From Tillus elongatus (Eukaryota > Arthropoda > Insecta > Coleoptera > Cleridae): a DNA stretch of 64,000 nucleotides. The stretch lies in NCBI GenBank assembly GCA_964006375.1, contig OZ023267.1, positions 87,615,406-87,679,405 on the forward strand. Reading direction: 5' to 3'. Under the pieces are notes generated by a model. It had not been told where the DNA came from. It saw nothing but the letters and a program-made list of their open reading frames with translations, and did not search any database. A program made the translations under genes and the position numbers. Positions 45,474 to 56,600 of this stretch are shown in pieces. The number at the start of each line of letters is the position of its first letter. The stretch's first letter is position 1.

Positions 45474-45540
45474 TATTTAGGCTGTAAGCCCTCGTGGTGT
45501 GTTGTTGACATAAAAAAAAATAAAAAAAATAAAAAAAATA
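42495..45540 (+). mobile_element. 5'-truncated LINE (jockey/CR1 group), recent
   Basis: The body runs from about 42495 to an A-rich tail (45512-45540) made of AAAAAAAAT-type units. CAATGT occurs on both sides (42489-42494 and 45541-45546), a candidate short target duplication. It is GC-richer than everything around it, and the ORF has no internal stop. Lack of any in-frame ATG before the EEP domain shows 5' truncation. The 3' UTR carries TGTCAAC near 45450 and GTTGTTGACA before the tail, which can pair in a stem. Confidence 0.85.
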
Positions 45541-45669
45541 CAATGTTGACCTCTAATTAATTGAAATGTTTACATACAGAATTAAACTGAACTACTTTTA
45601 CTAATTATTTTAGTGTTTTTATCAATTATGTTTCTAAGGCTATTGCGGCCGTTATGAGACATCCTATGT

Positions 45670-47010
45670 TATCTGAACAATATCAAATTCATTACACCAC
45701 TTTAATCAATCCTTCACTATTATATTTGGCGGTATGTCGTCCCACGATAACTTCATTTTCCAAATGTCTTGTATTAAAAGTTTTCCTTTCAATACAAATG
45801 GTCCTAGTACGTTAAATGGATCATAAATTTTTGCTACAGTTCTCAACATTACTCTTTTTGTAACTACGCTACCTTCTGGTTTACAGTTTTATATGTCAAA
45901 GTATAACTCGTCAGTTTCAGTGTACCAAATTATACCTAAGACTTTCGTTACTTTGCTTTCCTTATAATTTTCAGAAAATACATTTTTTACTTCGTTACTG
46001 TTGGTATTCCATTCTCCTAAGTTCATATGTGCCTTGGACAATACTTCTTTTGACTCGGCGTATAATTTTTTAGCTGTTTCTTTATCGTTCAAACCTACTA
46101 CCAAATCATCAACATAAAAACTTCTTTCGAGAATATTACATGTTTCAGGGTATCGTTCTTTCATTGTCGTAAAATGTTTACATAAAGTTACTGCCAATAA
46201 GAACGGACTGCACGTTATTCCAAACGTTACCCAAGTCATTCTATATCTCGCTAATTTCGGTAAAGGTGCATCTATATCAATTATATTTTCATACCATATA
46301 AAACTATGGCTGTCTCTGTCTTTCTCGTTTAACGATATCTGCAAAAATGCCTTTTCTATATCTGCTATTAAGCCAATTTGATCTAAGCGAAAGTTCAAAA
46401 GTATTCTCAATAATAACGGTATCATATTTTCACCTGAATATAATAAATCGTTTAAAGATTCTGCGTCTTTTTGTTTACCTTTAGCGCTACCATTGAAAAT
46501 TACACGTAAGCGGGTTGTCTTTTTATTTAAACGTATTATAGGTCGGTGTGGTAGAAAAAACAAGTTGTTTCCCTGTACGTTAGTTGGGTGGGTTTTTTCT
46601 GCGTACCCGTTTATAATATATTCTCTAATAGCTTTATCATATTCCAGTAAATTCTCAGGCTTCGTCAATAAATCCTTTGTTAAGTTGTTTACTCGTATCA
46701 TATCTTCTATATAATTTGAGTCTTTTATTTTTTGTTCTTTTCTCCAAGGTAGACTAACTTGGTAGTTATTTCCATTAAAAACTATATTATTTTTTATAAA
46801 TACATGAGTGAAGTCGTCACTTTCCTTGTCTAAGGAGTTTATGCCTATCGCTTGCAGTTCCCAGAATTTTTTGATGCTAGTTACCTCTTCATTTTCTTGT
46901 TGTTCGACTTCCACGTGAAGCACTGTTGCCAGATTGATTTGAGCATCATAGCTTGCATTTTCCGTTTGGTCGTGAATTATCCATCCTAGTTTACTGTTTA
47001 CAGCCACCAT
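45670..47010 (-). pseudogene. BEL/Pao reverse transcriptase, one nonsense codon
   Basis: The open part 47010-45889 (373 codons) begins in the pre-RT spacer with NSKLGWII and KKFWELQAIG. It contains RT motifs RLRVIFNGSAK, LIADIEKAFLQI, GITCSPFLLAVTL and the catalytic YVDDLVVG. A TAA at 45889-45891 interrupts; the same frame then continues to about 45700 with TKRVMLRTVAKIYDPF and LLIQDIWK, the standard BEL/Pao RT C-terminus. It ends at the border of the nested insertion. The protein would copy element RNA in virus-like particles. Confidence 0.9.
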
Positions 47011-47690
47011 GTTTTCTGTTATGGTATGTTTCGCCTGTTATAACTTTCCAATACTGATCAGAGCCTAATAGAATACTAATACCCCTTTCAGTCTGACATC
47101 CTGACAGTTGTGTATTTGCTAAATATAGTCCTTTTATTTTCGGATCGTTAACGTTGGGCGATTTCAGCATGTCGAAACAAATTTCAGGTATTTCTAGTGC
47201 CGTTATATCTATGACTTCTTGCGAATACTGTCCCTTCAAAAGTAGTTTGACCTTGTTATATACTTTAACAGGTGTTCGTTTACTAGTTCCAAATGGAACC
47301 ACAGATAATCTATGCGTTCCGATTACAGGCAAATTTAGCTGTCTTGAAATAGATTCTTTGATAAACGTAGATTGTGAACCTCCATCAACTAGTATTCTCA
47401 CAAATAATTGCTTACTTTCAGACATTACAAAAGCACATGCTGTTTGCAGCAAAATATTATCGACTCGATTTCCTGCAAAAAGCTGGTTTATAGCCTGCGA
47501 TTCTATTACGTTATCTTTCACAGTGTGCTTTACTTGTGTGTTATTACTTTTATTATAATTAGGGTTGCACAAGGCTGTTGCATGCCTTCCCTGACATTTT
47601 CTACATTTCACGCCTGCGGTACGACAGTTTTGTGAGTTATGAAATTTCTTTGTACACCGAAAACATCTGTTACAATCTTTAGTACTTTTT
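46991..47690 (-). pseudogene. BEL/Pao zinc knuckle and aspartic protease
   Basis: The frame carries a CCHC-type nucleocapsid pair: C..C....H.....C near 47680-47640, and CRKCQGRHATALC at 47608-47570. A retroviral-type protease domain follows with active-site phrase VDGGSQSTFI (near 47380), where most BEL proteases have D-S/T-G. The open ORF is 47611-46991; upstream residues of the knuckle lie in the same frame but lack a start, because gag ends in another frame. A two-base shift near 47020 separates it from the RT frame. In an intact BEL, gag and pol form one ORF, so both shifts are lesions. Confidence 0.85.
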
Positions 47691-48912
47691 TACGTTGTTC
47701 GATATTATGCTGGCCGTTACATCCCGTTGTCTCATGAGTGTTGGAATTGCAGAATAAACAAAATTCTTTTACGCCAATTAATAATCCTGCTGCTGTCGAA
47801 ATATTATTGTCTTTTTTCGAAAACCAATCTTTTTTACTTTCATTGTTTTTGGAAACGTTAACATTAACTTTTTCATCCATACTTTGAGCTATCTTTACCG
47901 ATTCTACTTCAACTTTAATGAAATTTAGGAGTTTATTTACTTTGTCGTTCACTAATTGTGTATCACTTGAAACAACACTCTCTATATCTGATACGTTATT
48001 AGAATTAGTTAGTTTATTAAATTCAATTCGCATATTGTATGGTATTAATTTTAACAAGATAGATTTAACCATAATTCCGTATTCATTTGCCGGTATATTT
48101 AAACTATTTAAAGATCGCGTTATAGTTGTTGCCGTTGTATACAAAAGTCTTAAGGCTGCGACATCGTTACGATTTTTAAACAGTTTAAGGTTCATTAATT
48201 GTTTAACGTAATTATCCACGATTTGTTCACTTCTCCCGTACTCGTTTTTAAGTAAGTCTATAGCATCGCGATAACAAGCTTTATTAGGTACTAGTCCATC
48301 TATTGTCGATTTAGATTTCCCGATTACTAATGACTTAATATACAGAAATTTAGCATGGTCGTCTAAACTGTTATTTTCGTGAACCACCGTTTTATATTGT
48401 TCCCAAAATTGCGGCCAATTAATTACATCACCGTTAAATTTTTCCAATTGCAAATAAGGTAATCTTACCGACATTTTTGTGTTTAAAAAACTACTTCATT
48501 GTCCTCGTTCTTCTTCAGCTTCCTCTTCGATAGCTTGAAGTTCCTCATCGTCATGGGTAGCTGGTGATTCTGCTCTTTCGATATTTTTGTCACTATTCAC
48601 CACCACATGCTTTTGGTTTCCTTCCTCATTTATACGGCACTCTATTAATGTTATCACCGTAATTGCGTTATTTTCATATTCATACAAGCGTTCATACTCT
48701 AGTTCTAAGTCGTTTTCAGTTACTTCATCGAGAGTCCGTATCACGTTTTCACTTACTTCGTGTAATTCCGATTTAATTGTCTTTACTTTAGATAAACAAA
48801 CCACTAAGTCTTTTACGTCCACTTGTGCGCTATCCAATTTTTCGTTCGCGATATTAACTTGTCTCGTTAATTGTGCCCGTAAAGCAGATCTCTGAGCTTT
48901 TTTCATTTTCAC
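47608..48912 (-). pseudogene. BEL/Pao gag, one nonsense codon
   Basis: Two open pieces in the same frame, 48912-48496 (start MKMKKAQRSALRAQLTR, coiled-coil-like and ending in a very acidic EEEAEEERGQ) and 48474-47608, are separated only by TGA 48496-48498. The second piece has LPYLQLEKFNGDVINWPQFW, the hallmark phrase of the DUF1759-type gag domain of BEL/Pao, and a long helical capsid region. The last about 25 codons are out of frame with the zinc knuckle because of a one-base shift near 47690. The start at 48912 lies 75 bp from the LTR. Confidence 0.9.
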
Positions 48913-48968
48913 TTAATTTTTAACGGTCATGTACACTACTTCGTTATATAAAGGTCGCACTTTACTCC

Positions 48969-48986
48969 CGTCTTTCGGTACCAAAA
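48969..48986 (-). other. Candidate primer binding site of BEL copy 1
   Basis: Reading the minus strand from the 5' LTR end (48987), sequence TGGTACCGAAAGACGGGA starts four bases inside. Position and the TGG start fit a tRNA-primer binding site; which tRNA is not determined. Confidence 0.45.
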
Positions 48987-49241
48987 TGTAATAAATTCCG
49001 TTACGTTGCTTTAAAATAAAAATATATTGTCATAAATAATACAGTTAAATTAAGCGATAAATCAAATGTCAATTCTACGTTAATAATCGTTAAATTAATG
49101 TTTATTCGTTGCGTTAATGCGAGTAACAATTAATAGATCCTTCATCGTTAAGGACTACAGGTAGACTCTTTTGTTTCTGTGAGGTCTGTGGCTGAGGTTT
49201 CAGCGGAGGTCGGCGTTGCCAGATCGTTGTAATTTTCTACA
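48987..49241 (-). repeat. BEL copy 1, 5' LTR
   Basis: 255-bp LTR (TG...CA), direct repeat of 39699-39949; six substitutions and one ATAT indel between the two. Confidence 0.93.
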
Positions 49242-49246
49242 TTAAT

Positions 49247-49640
49247 TGTGAACCAATCCCTGCAAATATCCAATCAAGCGAACAAATGGATGTTAGCGCC
49301 CCCACAAGAAAGTGTAACAGTCAAACAGTGTGCCAATCAACCGAACATTGCATTAGTAGGAACATACCTCATTGAACTACAACCAGAGTGCGAGATACAA
49401 ATAGGTTATTAAGTGAGTAGAACTAATCAAGATCTGAACAATCGGTTTGAATTAATAGAGCTCACGAAAACTAATACAAACTTTAAAACCACATACAAAC
49501 CGGACTACCATATAAAGTCTATAAAATTGGATTCGATCAATTTAAATGAACTTAATAATGTTCATAGTGCTCTAAAAAAGCAACGTGAAAAGGTTAAGCC
49601 AATCCATTTAAATAAAACAACGGTTTGGACAATTATGTAA
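49247..49640 (+). pseudogene. Gypsy copy 2 env, C-terminal part
   Basis: Coding resumes right of the BEL element with NQSLQISNQ and PECEIQIG, then a serine/asparagine-rich stretch (open at 49413-49640, LDSINLNELNNVHSALKKQREK), ending TVWTIM* followed by a hydrophobic segment in another frame. It matches the position of the env stem and membrane-proximal end. A TAA near 49410 and other breaks make it non-functional. Confidence 0.8.
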
Positions 49641-50300
49641 TATGTTGTGATTTTCATGTTAATTTTTTATCTTGTGTATAATCTGAAATTTAAGGAATTG
49701 TTAATGAACAACAACCCAGATGGACCATAATCCACAAAACGACAAGATTGCGATTTAAACATTGCATTTCATTGCATCTTTTAACTTAAGGATATTCGCC
49801 ATGGTATTTTAATAATAATTAGAAGTTATGTAATGCTAATTCATTGAGAGAATACAGTTAGTTCCAGCCTCCTGAGAATATCAAATTTCTGCCAACACAG
49901 GCAGTCGACAGTACAGAAGAAAAGGTGACCAGTGATTCTCACGGGCACAATTCCGTAAAAGTAAAGAAGTGGAGGAACATGGCCTGCTATTTTTTTGTAT
50001 TATTAGAAGTAGTCTAGTTTTAGTTTTTGTAGTGTTAACATTCTAATAGTATAATTATAATTTAATTATATACCAGGGTCATACAGTATCATAAGTTACA
50101 TCAAATATTAAGTAAAAGTTTATAAGTGTAAAGCTTTTGTAGTTAATAATTAAAGTTTTTGTAAACTTCAACGAAGGGCTAAGTTACTTAATTCGCGTAC
50201 TGATCCTGCCAATCACTTGCCCGACTACCTAAAGAACTTATCAGTAAACAATTTCAGACAAGATTTATATAAAATACTGGCATAAATAAAAAATAAAAGA
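49641..50300 (+). other. 3' flank of gypsy copy 2
   Basis: Likely includes the 3' non-coding region of the gypsy copy. At 50185-50285 one plus-strand frame reads LPDYLKNLSVNNFRQDLYKIL and ends in a TAA before an A-rich run; this resembles the last residues of some LINE ORFs, but the match is too short to assign. No LTR pair identified. Confidence 0.35.
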
Positions 50301-50439
50301 CTGTGATTTTAAATTCATTGATTGTTGTTGCTCTGGTGAAACTGGTCCAAACTACATACAGCCTTGGAGACTCTGCCTTCACTGTTGTGTTTCGTTTCTG
50401 TATGTGAAGGGCGAAACCAGCGCGTAAACCAACTGGAGC

Positions 50440-50635
50440 AAGAGGCCCTTATGAAGTCTAGATACGGAAAAATGTTGAATTTGCTTTCGAAAATTTTTTG
50501 TATCTCCGAAAATAACACATATGTACATTCTGCCAAATTTTATTTTTTCTTGGCGCATATATAATTTTTGTAAAAAATGGCTGATTTTATTTCTACGCGA
50601 ATTCACTACCATAATGTTCAGACTTTTTATTTAAA
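50440..50635 (+). repeat. R-family repeat, partial diverged copy (R-g)
   Basis: Ends with GAATTCACTACCATAATG and a CAGACTTTTTAT-like end, as in R-e and R-c; a CGAAAATTTTT / ACACATATGTACATTC interior fits the terminal half. The ACGCACTTGCTG part is deleted. Confidence 0.5.
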
Positions 50636-50649
50636 TCCGCATTTTAAAT

Positions 50650-52560
50650 GTTTACTGATACCTAAATATTTTCGATGGAAAATACCCATGAACATTAAAA
50701 ATGATGACAAATGAAATAAATAGGTAACTACCTGGAATGAGCACGGTTTTTCATAATAAAAATGTAACCAAGAGCTGCTAACAATAATTTGTTACGCGAA
50801 GTGGGGTGTAAAATGGTCATGATTAGCATATAATAAAAAACCACTACACGACATGGAGATCACATATTACTAGAATTACTTAACATAATTGCAGTGTTTC
50901 ACGTTCCGGTGTAACATGTATTCTACATTTATATTCTCTCTCTGTGTAAGCTAGCGTGTTATTTTAGAGACTGGAAATGAAATGAGTGTATTTTAGGGTC
51001 CGTTTACATGACACTTGGTCCTTCCCTCTTACTGTTGAGATGTTTTTCAACGATAGCTTTTCCACGCTGTTTTAAATTAAATACAAATTAAAATTTTATG
51101 CGGAACTTTTAATACCTGTTACTGAAACAGATAACGGATTTGTTAATTTGATTAAAATTGCTTTACATAAATTATACACTTACACAAATGTATGGGACCG
51201 ACGACATTTTTTATGCTTTTATTTTGGAGCATATATTTATAGAAAACCCCTACACATTTTAATAAAAAATAATTACTCTCCTATTCTACGTAGAGTTCAA
51301 TACACTGTTCTTTATACTTTTGTTTGCTTATTTACCCTGTTAACTCCAGCTTAAAATAATAATGATTAGACACATCATCAACTAAACGATAATTTAAATT
51401 ATTTACCTACAACCGACCAATTGTCATTTTATAATGCTATTACTTTTAGCCGTACTCTTACTATGTGGGTCACACTAGTGTCTTGCACCCATTTATTTAA
51501 CCTAGTACAACCATGACCACCTGATTTTAGTTCATATTATTTACAAGATGTCATTCAGACGTCAAATCTATTTCATTTTATTTATTTATTAACACTTATA
51601 TTGACACTAACAGTAGCAGAAATACGATTAGTGTAGTCGTTTTCCATTGGTGGAGGCAGATTGACAGCAAACTTAGCTAAACCTCAAGTTAATTTATTCT
51701 TGGAAGGAACCTAGATCTGTTTGGAGTTCTTTCCTTGTATCCACTAAGCAGTTTTTAGTGAATATTTTCTACGAAAATTCACTGAAAATGTTTTAAACCT
51801 TATTGAAACAATTTCAGTATTAGGGAATAACATTCACAACGAATTCGTTATTGTAACTTACTCTTAATAAATATTGTTGAAAGTTTGTAAATTTAAATAG
51901 AATACTATTATATATTATAATAGCTTTTTTAAATATCTTGCTTTTACGTATTTCGTTAAATATATCTATAAACCTTTTTAAACAGGTATAAGGAACAGGC
52001 GCCTGTGAAAACCGAAAGTGGAACAAAGCACTTGCGAAAGCTTTTATATGTTACTTCAGGATATTCTTCACATTGTCCTCGACAGGATTAAATTGACCCA
52101 ATTGAAAATTGTGTTACCTTTGTGACAGTAATTTACTTTGCAGCCCCAAGATAATGGTTACTCAGCTGTAACTTAATAAAATGTAAAACAATTACATGAA
52201 ACTAATATAATGTTCTAAAAGCGTCACTAGAGGTAAACGTAAAAACCACTAAACCGGTAATAAATAAATTTAACTTCAAAAGCAGCTGCCCTTTAGCTTA
52301 TAAAATCATGCTATATTTGAAAAACTTTACTTTAAGGCGTTCGAGAGCTTAATAGTATTAAGTAAATTATTTATCAAATAGACTCGAAGTAACAACACCA
52401 ACATGTTGCCATTTCGGTTTTAGTAGCAGTAGATAATACTATAGGGGTACGGGACCACTTCCCCATGTTAATTCCCAAAAGAAAAAACGACCAAATTTGT
52501 GGTGATGGTAATACTGGACCACTTCCCCATGTTAATCTCCATAAGAGAAAAATACCAATA
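50650..52560. other. No gene recognised
   Basis: AT-rich with no motif I can name. Open frames at 51148-51354 and 51820-52026 are short and featureless. Around 52440-52530 a short CCACTTCCCCATGTTAAT phrase occurs twice. Confidence 0.4.
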
Positions 52561-52719
52561 TCATCCCCCACGCCTCCCCACGCTGAGGTGGCGCAGGTTC
52601 GGAGATAGTTAGAGACGTTCGGAGCAGCGCGACGGAGACGGCAGCCGTCGGAGACGGTAGTGGGGAGGGCGAGGTTAGAGTCTCAGAAACACGATCGCGA
52701 TCCAGGCATCAGAGCTAGA

Positions 52720-52862
52720 TCTAAATATAGAATATGATTTAAAGAGAGAGAGGCGTCAGACGTCAGCTATTATTTTATAAAAAACCGAATTGGTACTGAG
52801 CCGGAATTGAACCCGTGATCCCTAGGTTGTCGTTCTACCACGTAACCCATAGGGCTACGGCA
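52720..52862 (-). repeat. tRNA-derived SINE head, second type
   Basis: On the minus strand the sequence from 52862 reads as a tRNA-like head: A-box region TGGGTTACGTGGTA and B box GGTTCAATTCC (plus-strand 52803-52813), followed by a non-tRNA body ending in a CTCTCTCTTT run near 52740. It is not a functional tRNA: a complete cloverleaf cannot be drawn. GC-richer sequence at 52560-52700 may be the remaining body. Different from the SINE at 25.7 and 38.7 kb. Confidence 0.5.
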
Positions 52863-53009
52863 GATCATTGTAATAAAGTGTTTTAAGCTGCTATATATGC
52901 GTACGACTGTCCGGTGTATTTCAGAGTCCTTATTATTAATAGCAAAGAGATAAATGATTAAAATGACAAAGAGAGTTGATGTTAGAGAGAGCGATATATT
53001 GGCGGGAGA

Positions 53010-53860
53010 ATGTATAATGGTTCACGCCAACAGCTGACTACATGTGGACCAGCCCCATCGAGCAAGATTGCCTCTCTGATAGATGATGCTATGTTTATCA
53101 CTGGAGAATCGTTCACCAGACTTCAACAGTTGAGTAAAGGCGCTTACTTGTGCTTAGAGATTGATGAATGCACTGCTGGCAATCTTAGTAGTAATTTAGA
53201 TTGGTTAGAAGGAGACAGATGACTTAATGATTAAGCTCCAGTTCAGCAGTTCAGTAAAAGTGCTTACTAGTTGAAATACTGAGCTAGCGGGTAAATATTG
53301 ATGAACGTACTGTTGACTTCAAACATGTGATGTTTGTATGTAATATCGCCTTAAGAAATTGCCAACAGTTGGGGGTTGAATTTTTATGAAACATTCCGAC
53401 CCGTCTGTTCTATTCTTATCTAGTTTCGTTTCCGGTATGGGACAAGTGGCAATCTTAACTAATTAGACACTCGAAATGATATATTACTGTAGAACATCAA
53501 TAAACATGAATCGCTTGAAAACCAAAGTTCGGCTAGCTGTTGTTATCGCTTGTTATTATACGAGGAGTTACTCAAGCATATCAAGACACATATTCTAATT
53601 TAAAAAAAGGAGAATCTGAAATCTTAATTCACATTCAACCTAACTTCTTAAAAATAATAGAGTTAGACATTTTGGTTTTATTTGAAAGAGATAGAGGTTC
53701 AAATCCTGATGTATAAGCGTGTGAGGTATAATTGATTTAGCTATTGAAACAGCCTGAAATAAAAATGAATGAGCTGTGACATGTGACTGTCAGCACCAAG
53801 ATCTATTGTACTAGATATGTTTGAAACTTATAGTTCTTATCGCGCAAGATCGGGGACAGC
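53010..53860. repeat. Segmental repeat, copy 1 (partner 55920-56600)
   Basis: Shares long runs with 55920-56600, such as TTTAGATTGGTTAGAAGGAG, CAGTTGAGTAAA, and CATGTGATGTTTGTAT, in the same order. Within this copy a related unit (53100-53190) precedes the second one, so it is itself partly tandem. No coding content is supported; the 70-codon ORF at 53010-53222 is not preserved in the other copy. Confidence 0.85.
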
Positions 53861-54500
53861 TACGGACAATGCATGCACAGTGTTGAGGAGCCCAAGCTGA
53901 AGTGGAATATACAATAAAATGGTCACTTCCGATCTAAACTTTAAATCCTTATATCTTTTAAACGGAAAGTGATAGAAATGAATCGACACCAAAAATATGT
54001 CGTTTCGTAATAAGGTCTGCAAGAAAATGAGATGAAAAGCTTAAAGTCTTTATTGCGCAAGATCGGTGATAGGTACGGTAGAACCAATGCATGCACGGTG
54101 TTGAGGAGACCAAACTGAAGTGGAATATACAATGAAACGACCACTTCCGGTCTAAACTTTAAAAACTTATATCTTTTGAACGGAACGCGATAGAAATGAA
54201 CCGACTTCAAAATATGTCGTTTCGTGACAAGGGCAACAAGAAAATGAGATACAAAATTTAAAGTTGTAATCGCACAAGATGAGGGAGATGTACAGCGAAA
54301 CCGGTACTTGCAGGGGGTTCAGCAAGCCAAACTTTATAAATATAAACACGTGTGTGACACCTCAAAATGATCGTCATGTCAAGCAGAGTTACGAAATAAT
54401 TTGTAGGTAAATCAGAAAAAGTTGTGTTAACGCCTAAGAGACACATCTCAATTAACGCCAACAACCGCTGTATACTTGGTAGACTTTGGTAGAGCTCAGA
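53838..54500. repeat. ~215-bp tandem repeat, three units
   Basis: Units begin at about 53842, 54055 and 54272 with G(C)GCAAGAT; each contains AAGTGGAATATACAAT, CTAAACTTTAAA, TATATCTTTT(A/G)AACGGAA, and AATATGTCGTTTCGT. The third unit is more diverged. Further units occur at 56590-56900 as part of the segmental repeat. Satellite-like and non-coding; ORFs across it are shadows of the repeat. Confidence 0.85.
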
Positions 54501-55171
54501 CTGTAAACGATTTGATATCTAGGACATATGTATGTAAGATAACTATTCTTAGAGCTACATACATGTGTGCAACATCTTAAAATAATCGTCTTCTCAAGCT
54601 AAATAAAGAAAGATTGTTTTTACGTAAATCAAAACAAGTTGCGTTAACACGTAAAAACAGCAGGCTCTCTCTTAGGCTTACTGTCTTGATGTACAGATTA
54701 AAATTTTTGTAAACCAACGTCTCTAGCATTTTAGAGCAGTCTTAATTATTCGACCACTTAAACTAATTGTCTTGAGGTGTAGCTTTCAAATTTGTGAGCC
54801 ATCACTTGTCAAGCATTTTAGAGCAACGTATACGTGTAACTCTTCATCTCCATTTATATACTTACAGTTTATTCTGCTAACATTAATTTAAAAATAAAAA
54901 CGTTAAGAGTAAGAAAAGAACAATTATATGTTTTCAAACATTCATGCTGGATTACCTAACAACTCAAACTGATTGTCTTGACGTGCAGATTTCATTTTTG
55001 TGTCAACCAACACATCTATAGAACATAGACTTTAAAAGCGTCTAACATAGGTATAATATTTATATTTTACTAAAAATTCACTAAAACTAGTGTTGAAGTG
55101 TGAATAGCTTAGTACCTGCTACAAACATATACTAAAATTCTAATTATTAATGACGTTAACATGGTGATGTC

Positions 55172-55222
55172 ATGTTATGAAAAATTCTGTGTGTAGAACA
55201 CACACAGAATTTTTCATAACAT
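55172..55222. repeat. Perfect hairpin, 23-bp arms
   Basis: Arms 55172-55194 and 55200-55222 are exact reverse complements (inner part ATTCTGTGTGT / ACACACAGAAT) around a 5-nt loop AGAAC. No similar palindrome was noticed elsewhere. Confidence 0.9.
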
Positions 55223-55919
55223 TTTTAAATATATTAAGCAAGAAAACTACAGCTAGTAAACTGTTCAACACTAGTTCTTATTCACTACCTCTATGAATTT
55301 TTCATAAGATTGTAAGCAATAATTTTCTAAAGATTAGCGAGTAAAGTTTCTGTTCAATACCTTTAGTAAATCATTTACCGGTTTTACATAGACAAGATAG
55401 ACATAGAGAGGTTATAAACCCAAGGATAGCACTTAGAGAACGTAAAGCAAGAATGTGTAGGTCGCAGCACATTAAATATAAGAGGGACAATCGATGTTGT
55501 TCTTGCTGTAGTGAATGTTCATGTTTGCCTCTTAAAATATTGATACTTTATAAAATACTGTGGATGAGAGCAATAATAAATCTGCGCAACAGTTTGTTAG
55601 TTGTGTTTTGAGGTTATCATAATTTTTCTAAGAAAAAATTCGCTGTTTTATATCACATATATATTAATGTAAATAATGTATAACATACGTGACAAGTATT
55701 TTTTTCTAAGTGTTTTTGTCCTGATATGGGTAACGCTTGTAAGTTCTTTGGGAAATTTCATAAAATACATAACTTATTATTTTTCTAAAAAGTCGCTAAT
55801 AGCGTAAGAATATAATGTTTAAGCAACTATTAGTAATCAAGCAGCATTTCACCAACTACTGCAACATCCTCAGTCAACATCGATACGGGAAATTAATTCA
55901 TTATATAAGTTTAATATTA

Positions 55920-56600
55920 TTATTAATTTAGATTGGTTAGAAGGAGACAGGTGACTTAGTGATAAAGGCTGAGTTCACCAGACACCAACAGTTGAGTAAA
56001 AGTGCTTACTTGTTGAATACCGAGCTAGTAGTTAGAAGCTAGTGAACGAACTGGTAACTTTAACCATGTGATGTTTGTATATCATAGCGCTTCAAGAAAT
56101 TGGTAGCAGTTGACGTTTGAATTTTCTGAAACATTCCGAGCCGTCTGTTGTATTATTATCTGAGTTGATTTACATCTGTGGCGACAAGCGGCAATCTTAA
56201 CTAAATACACACTCGAAATGAGATATTTTTGTAGAACAGCGATGAATATAAATGGCTTGTAAACCAAAGTTGGTCTAGCTGTTGTTATAGCTCGTTAGTA
56301 TACGAGGGGACACATATACGAGAGGGTGCTCAAGAATACCGAGACACATACTCTAATTAATAAAGGAGAATATAAAATGTTAATACACATTCAACATAAC
56401 GTGTTAAAAACAATAGAGTTTGTCATTTTGATTTTATTTAAGAGAGATAGAGGTTCCAATCCTGATGTATGAGCGTGTGAGGTATAATTGATTTAACTAC
56501 TGAAACGGTTGGAGCTAAATATGAAGGATCCGGGACATGGGACTGTTAGCGTGGAGATCTACTGTACTAGATATGTTTGAGAGTTAAAGTTCTTATCTCA
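55920..56600. repeat. Segmental repeat, copy 2 (partner 53010-53860)
   Basis: Same order of phrases as copy 1; continues into diverged copies of the ~215-bp unit at 56590-56900. Confidence 0.85.

Larger units (their letters stand above)
42053..45669. mobile_element. Composite insertion in BEL pol: unidentified element carrying a LINE
   Basis: BEL coding sequence ends at 42052 and resumes at 45670; TATCTG lies at both borders (42047-42052, 45670-45675), consistent with a 6-bp target duplication. The LINE accounts for about 42495-45540. The remaining flanks (42053-42488 and 45541-45669, about 560 bp) match neither BEL nor the LINE and contain no ORF. They look like an older non-autonomous element into which the LINE later inserted. 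No inverted ends are evident. Confidence 0.6.
39699..49241 (-). mobile_element. BEL/Pao LTR retrotransposon (copy 1), complete with LTRs, containing a nested insertion
   Basis: Two direct repeats of 251 bp (39699-39949) and 255 bp (48987-49241), each beginning TG and ending CA, bound the element, and a 5-bp duplication TTAAT flanks it, as expected for BEL/Pao. The order on the minus strand is gag, protease, RT, RNase H, integrase. It inserted into the env gene of gypsy copy 2: env coding resumes right after the duplication. The two LTRs differ by six substitutions and one 4-bp indel by my reading, so insertion is moderately recent. The coding region nevertheless has several nonsense codons and frameshifts, and a further insertion at 42053-45669. 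Confidence 0.93.
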
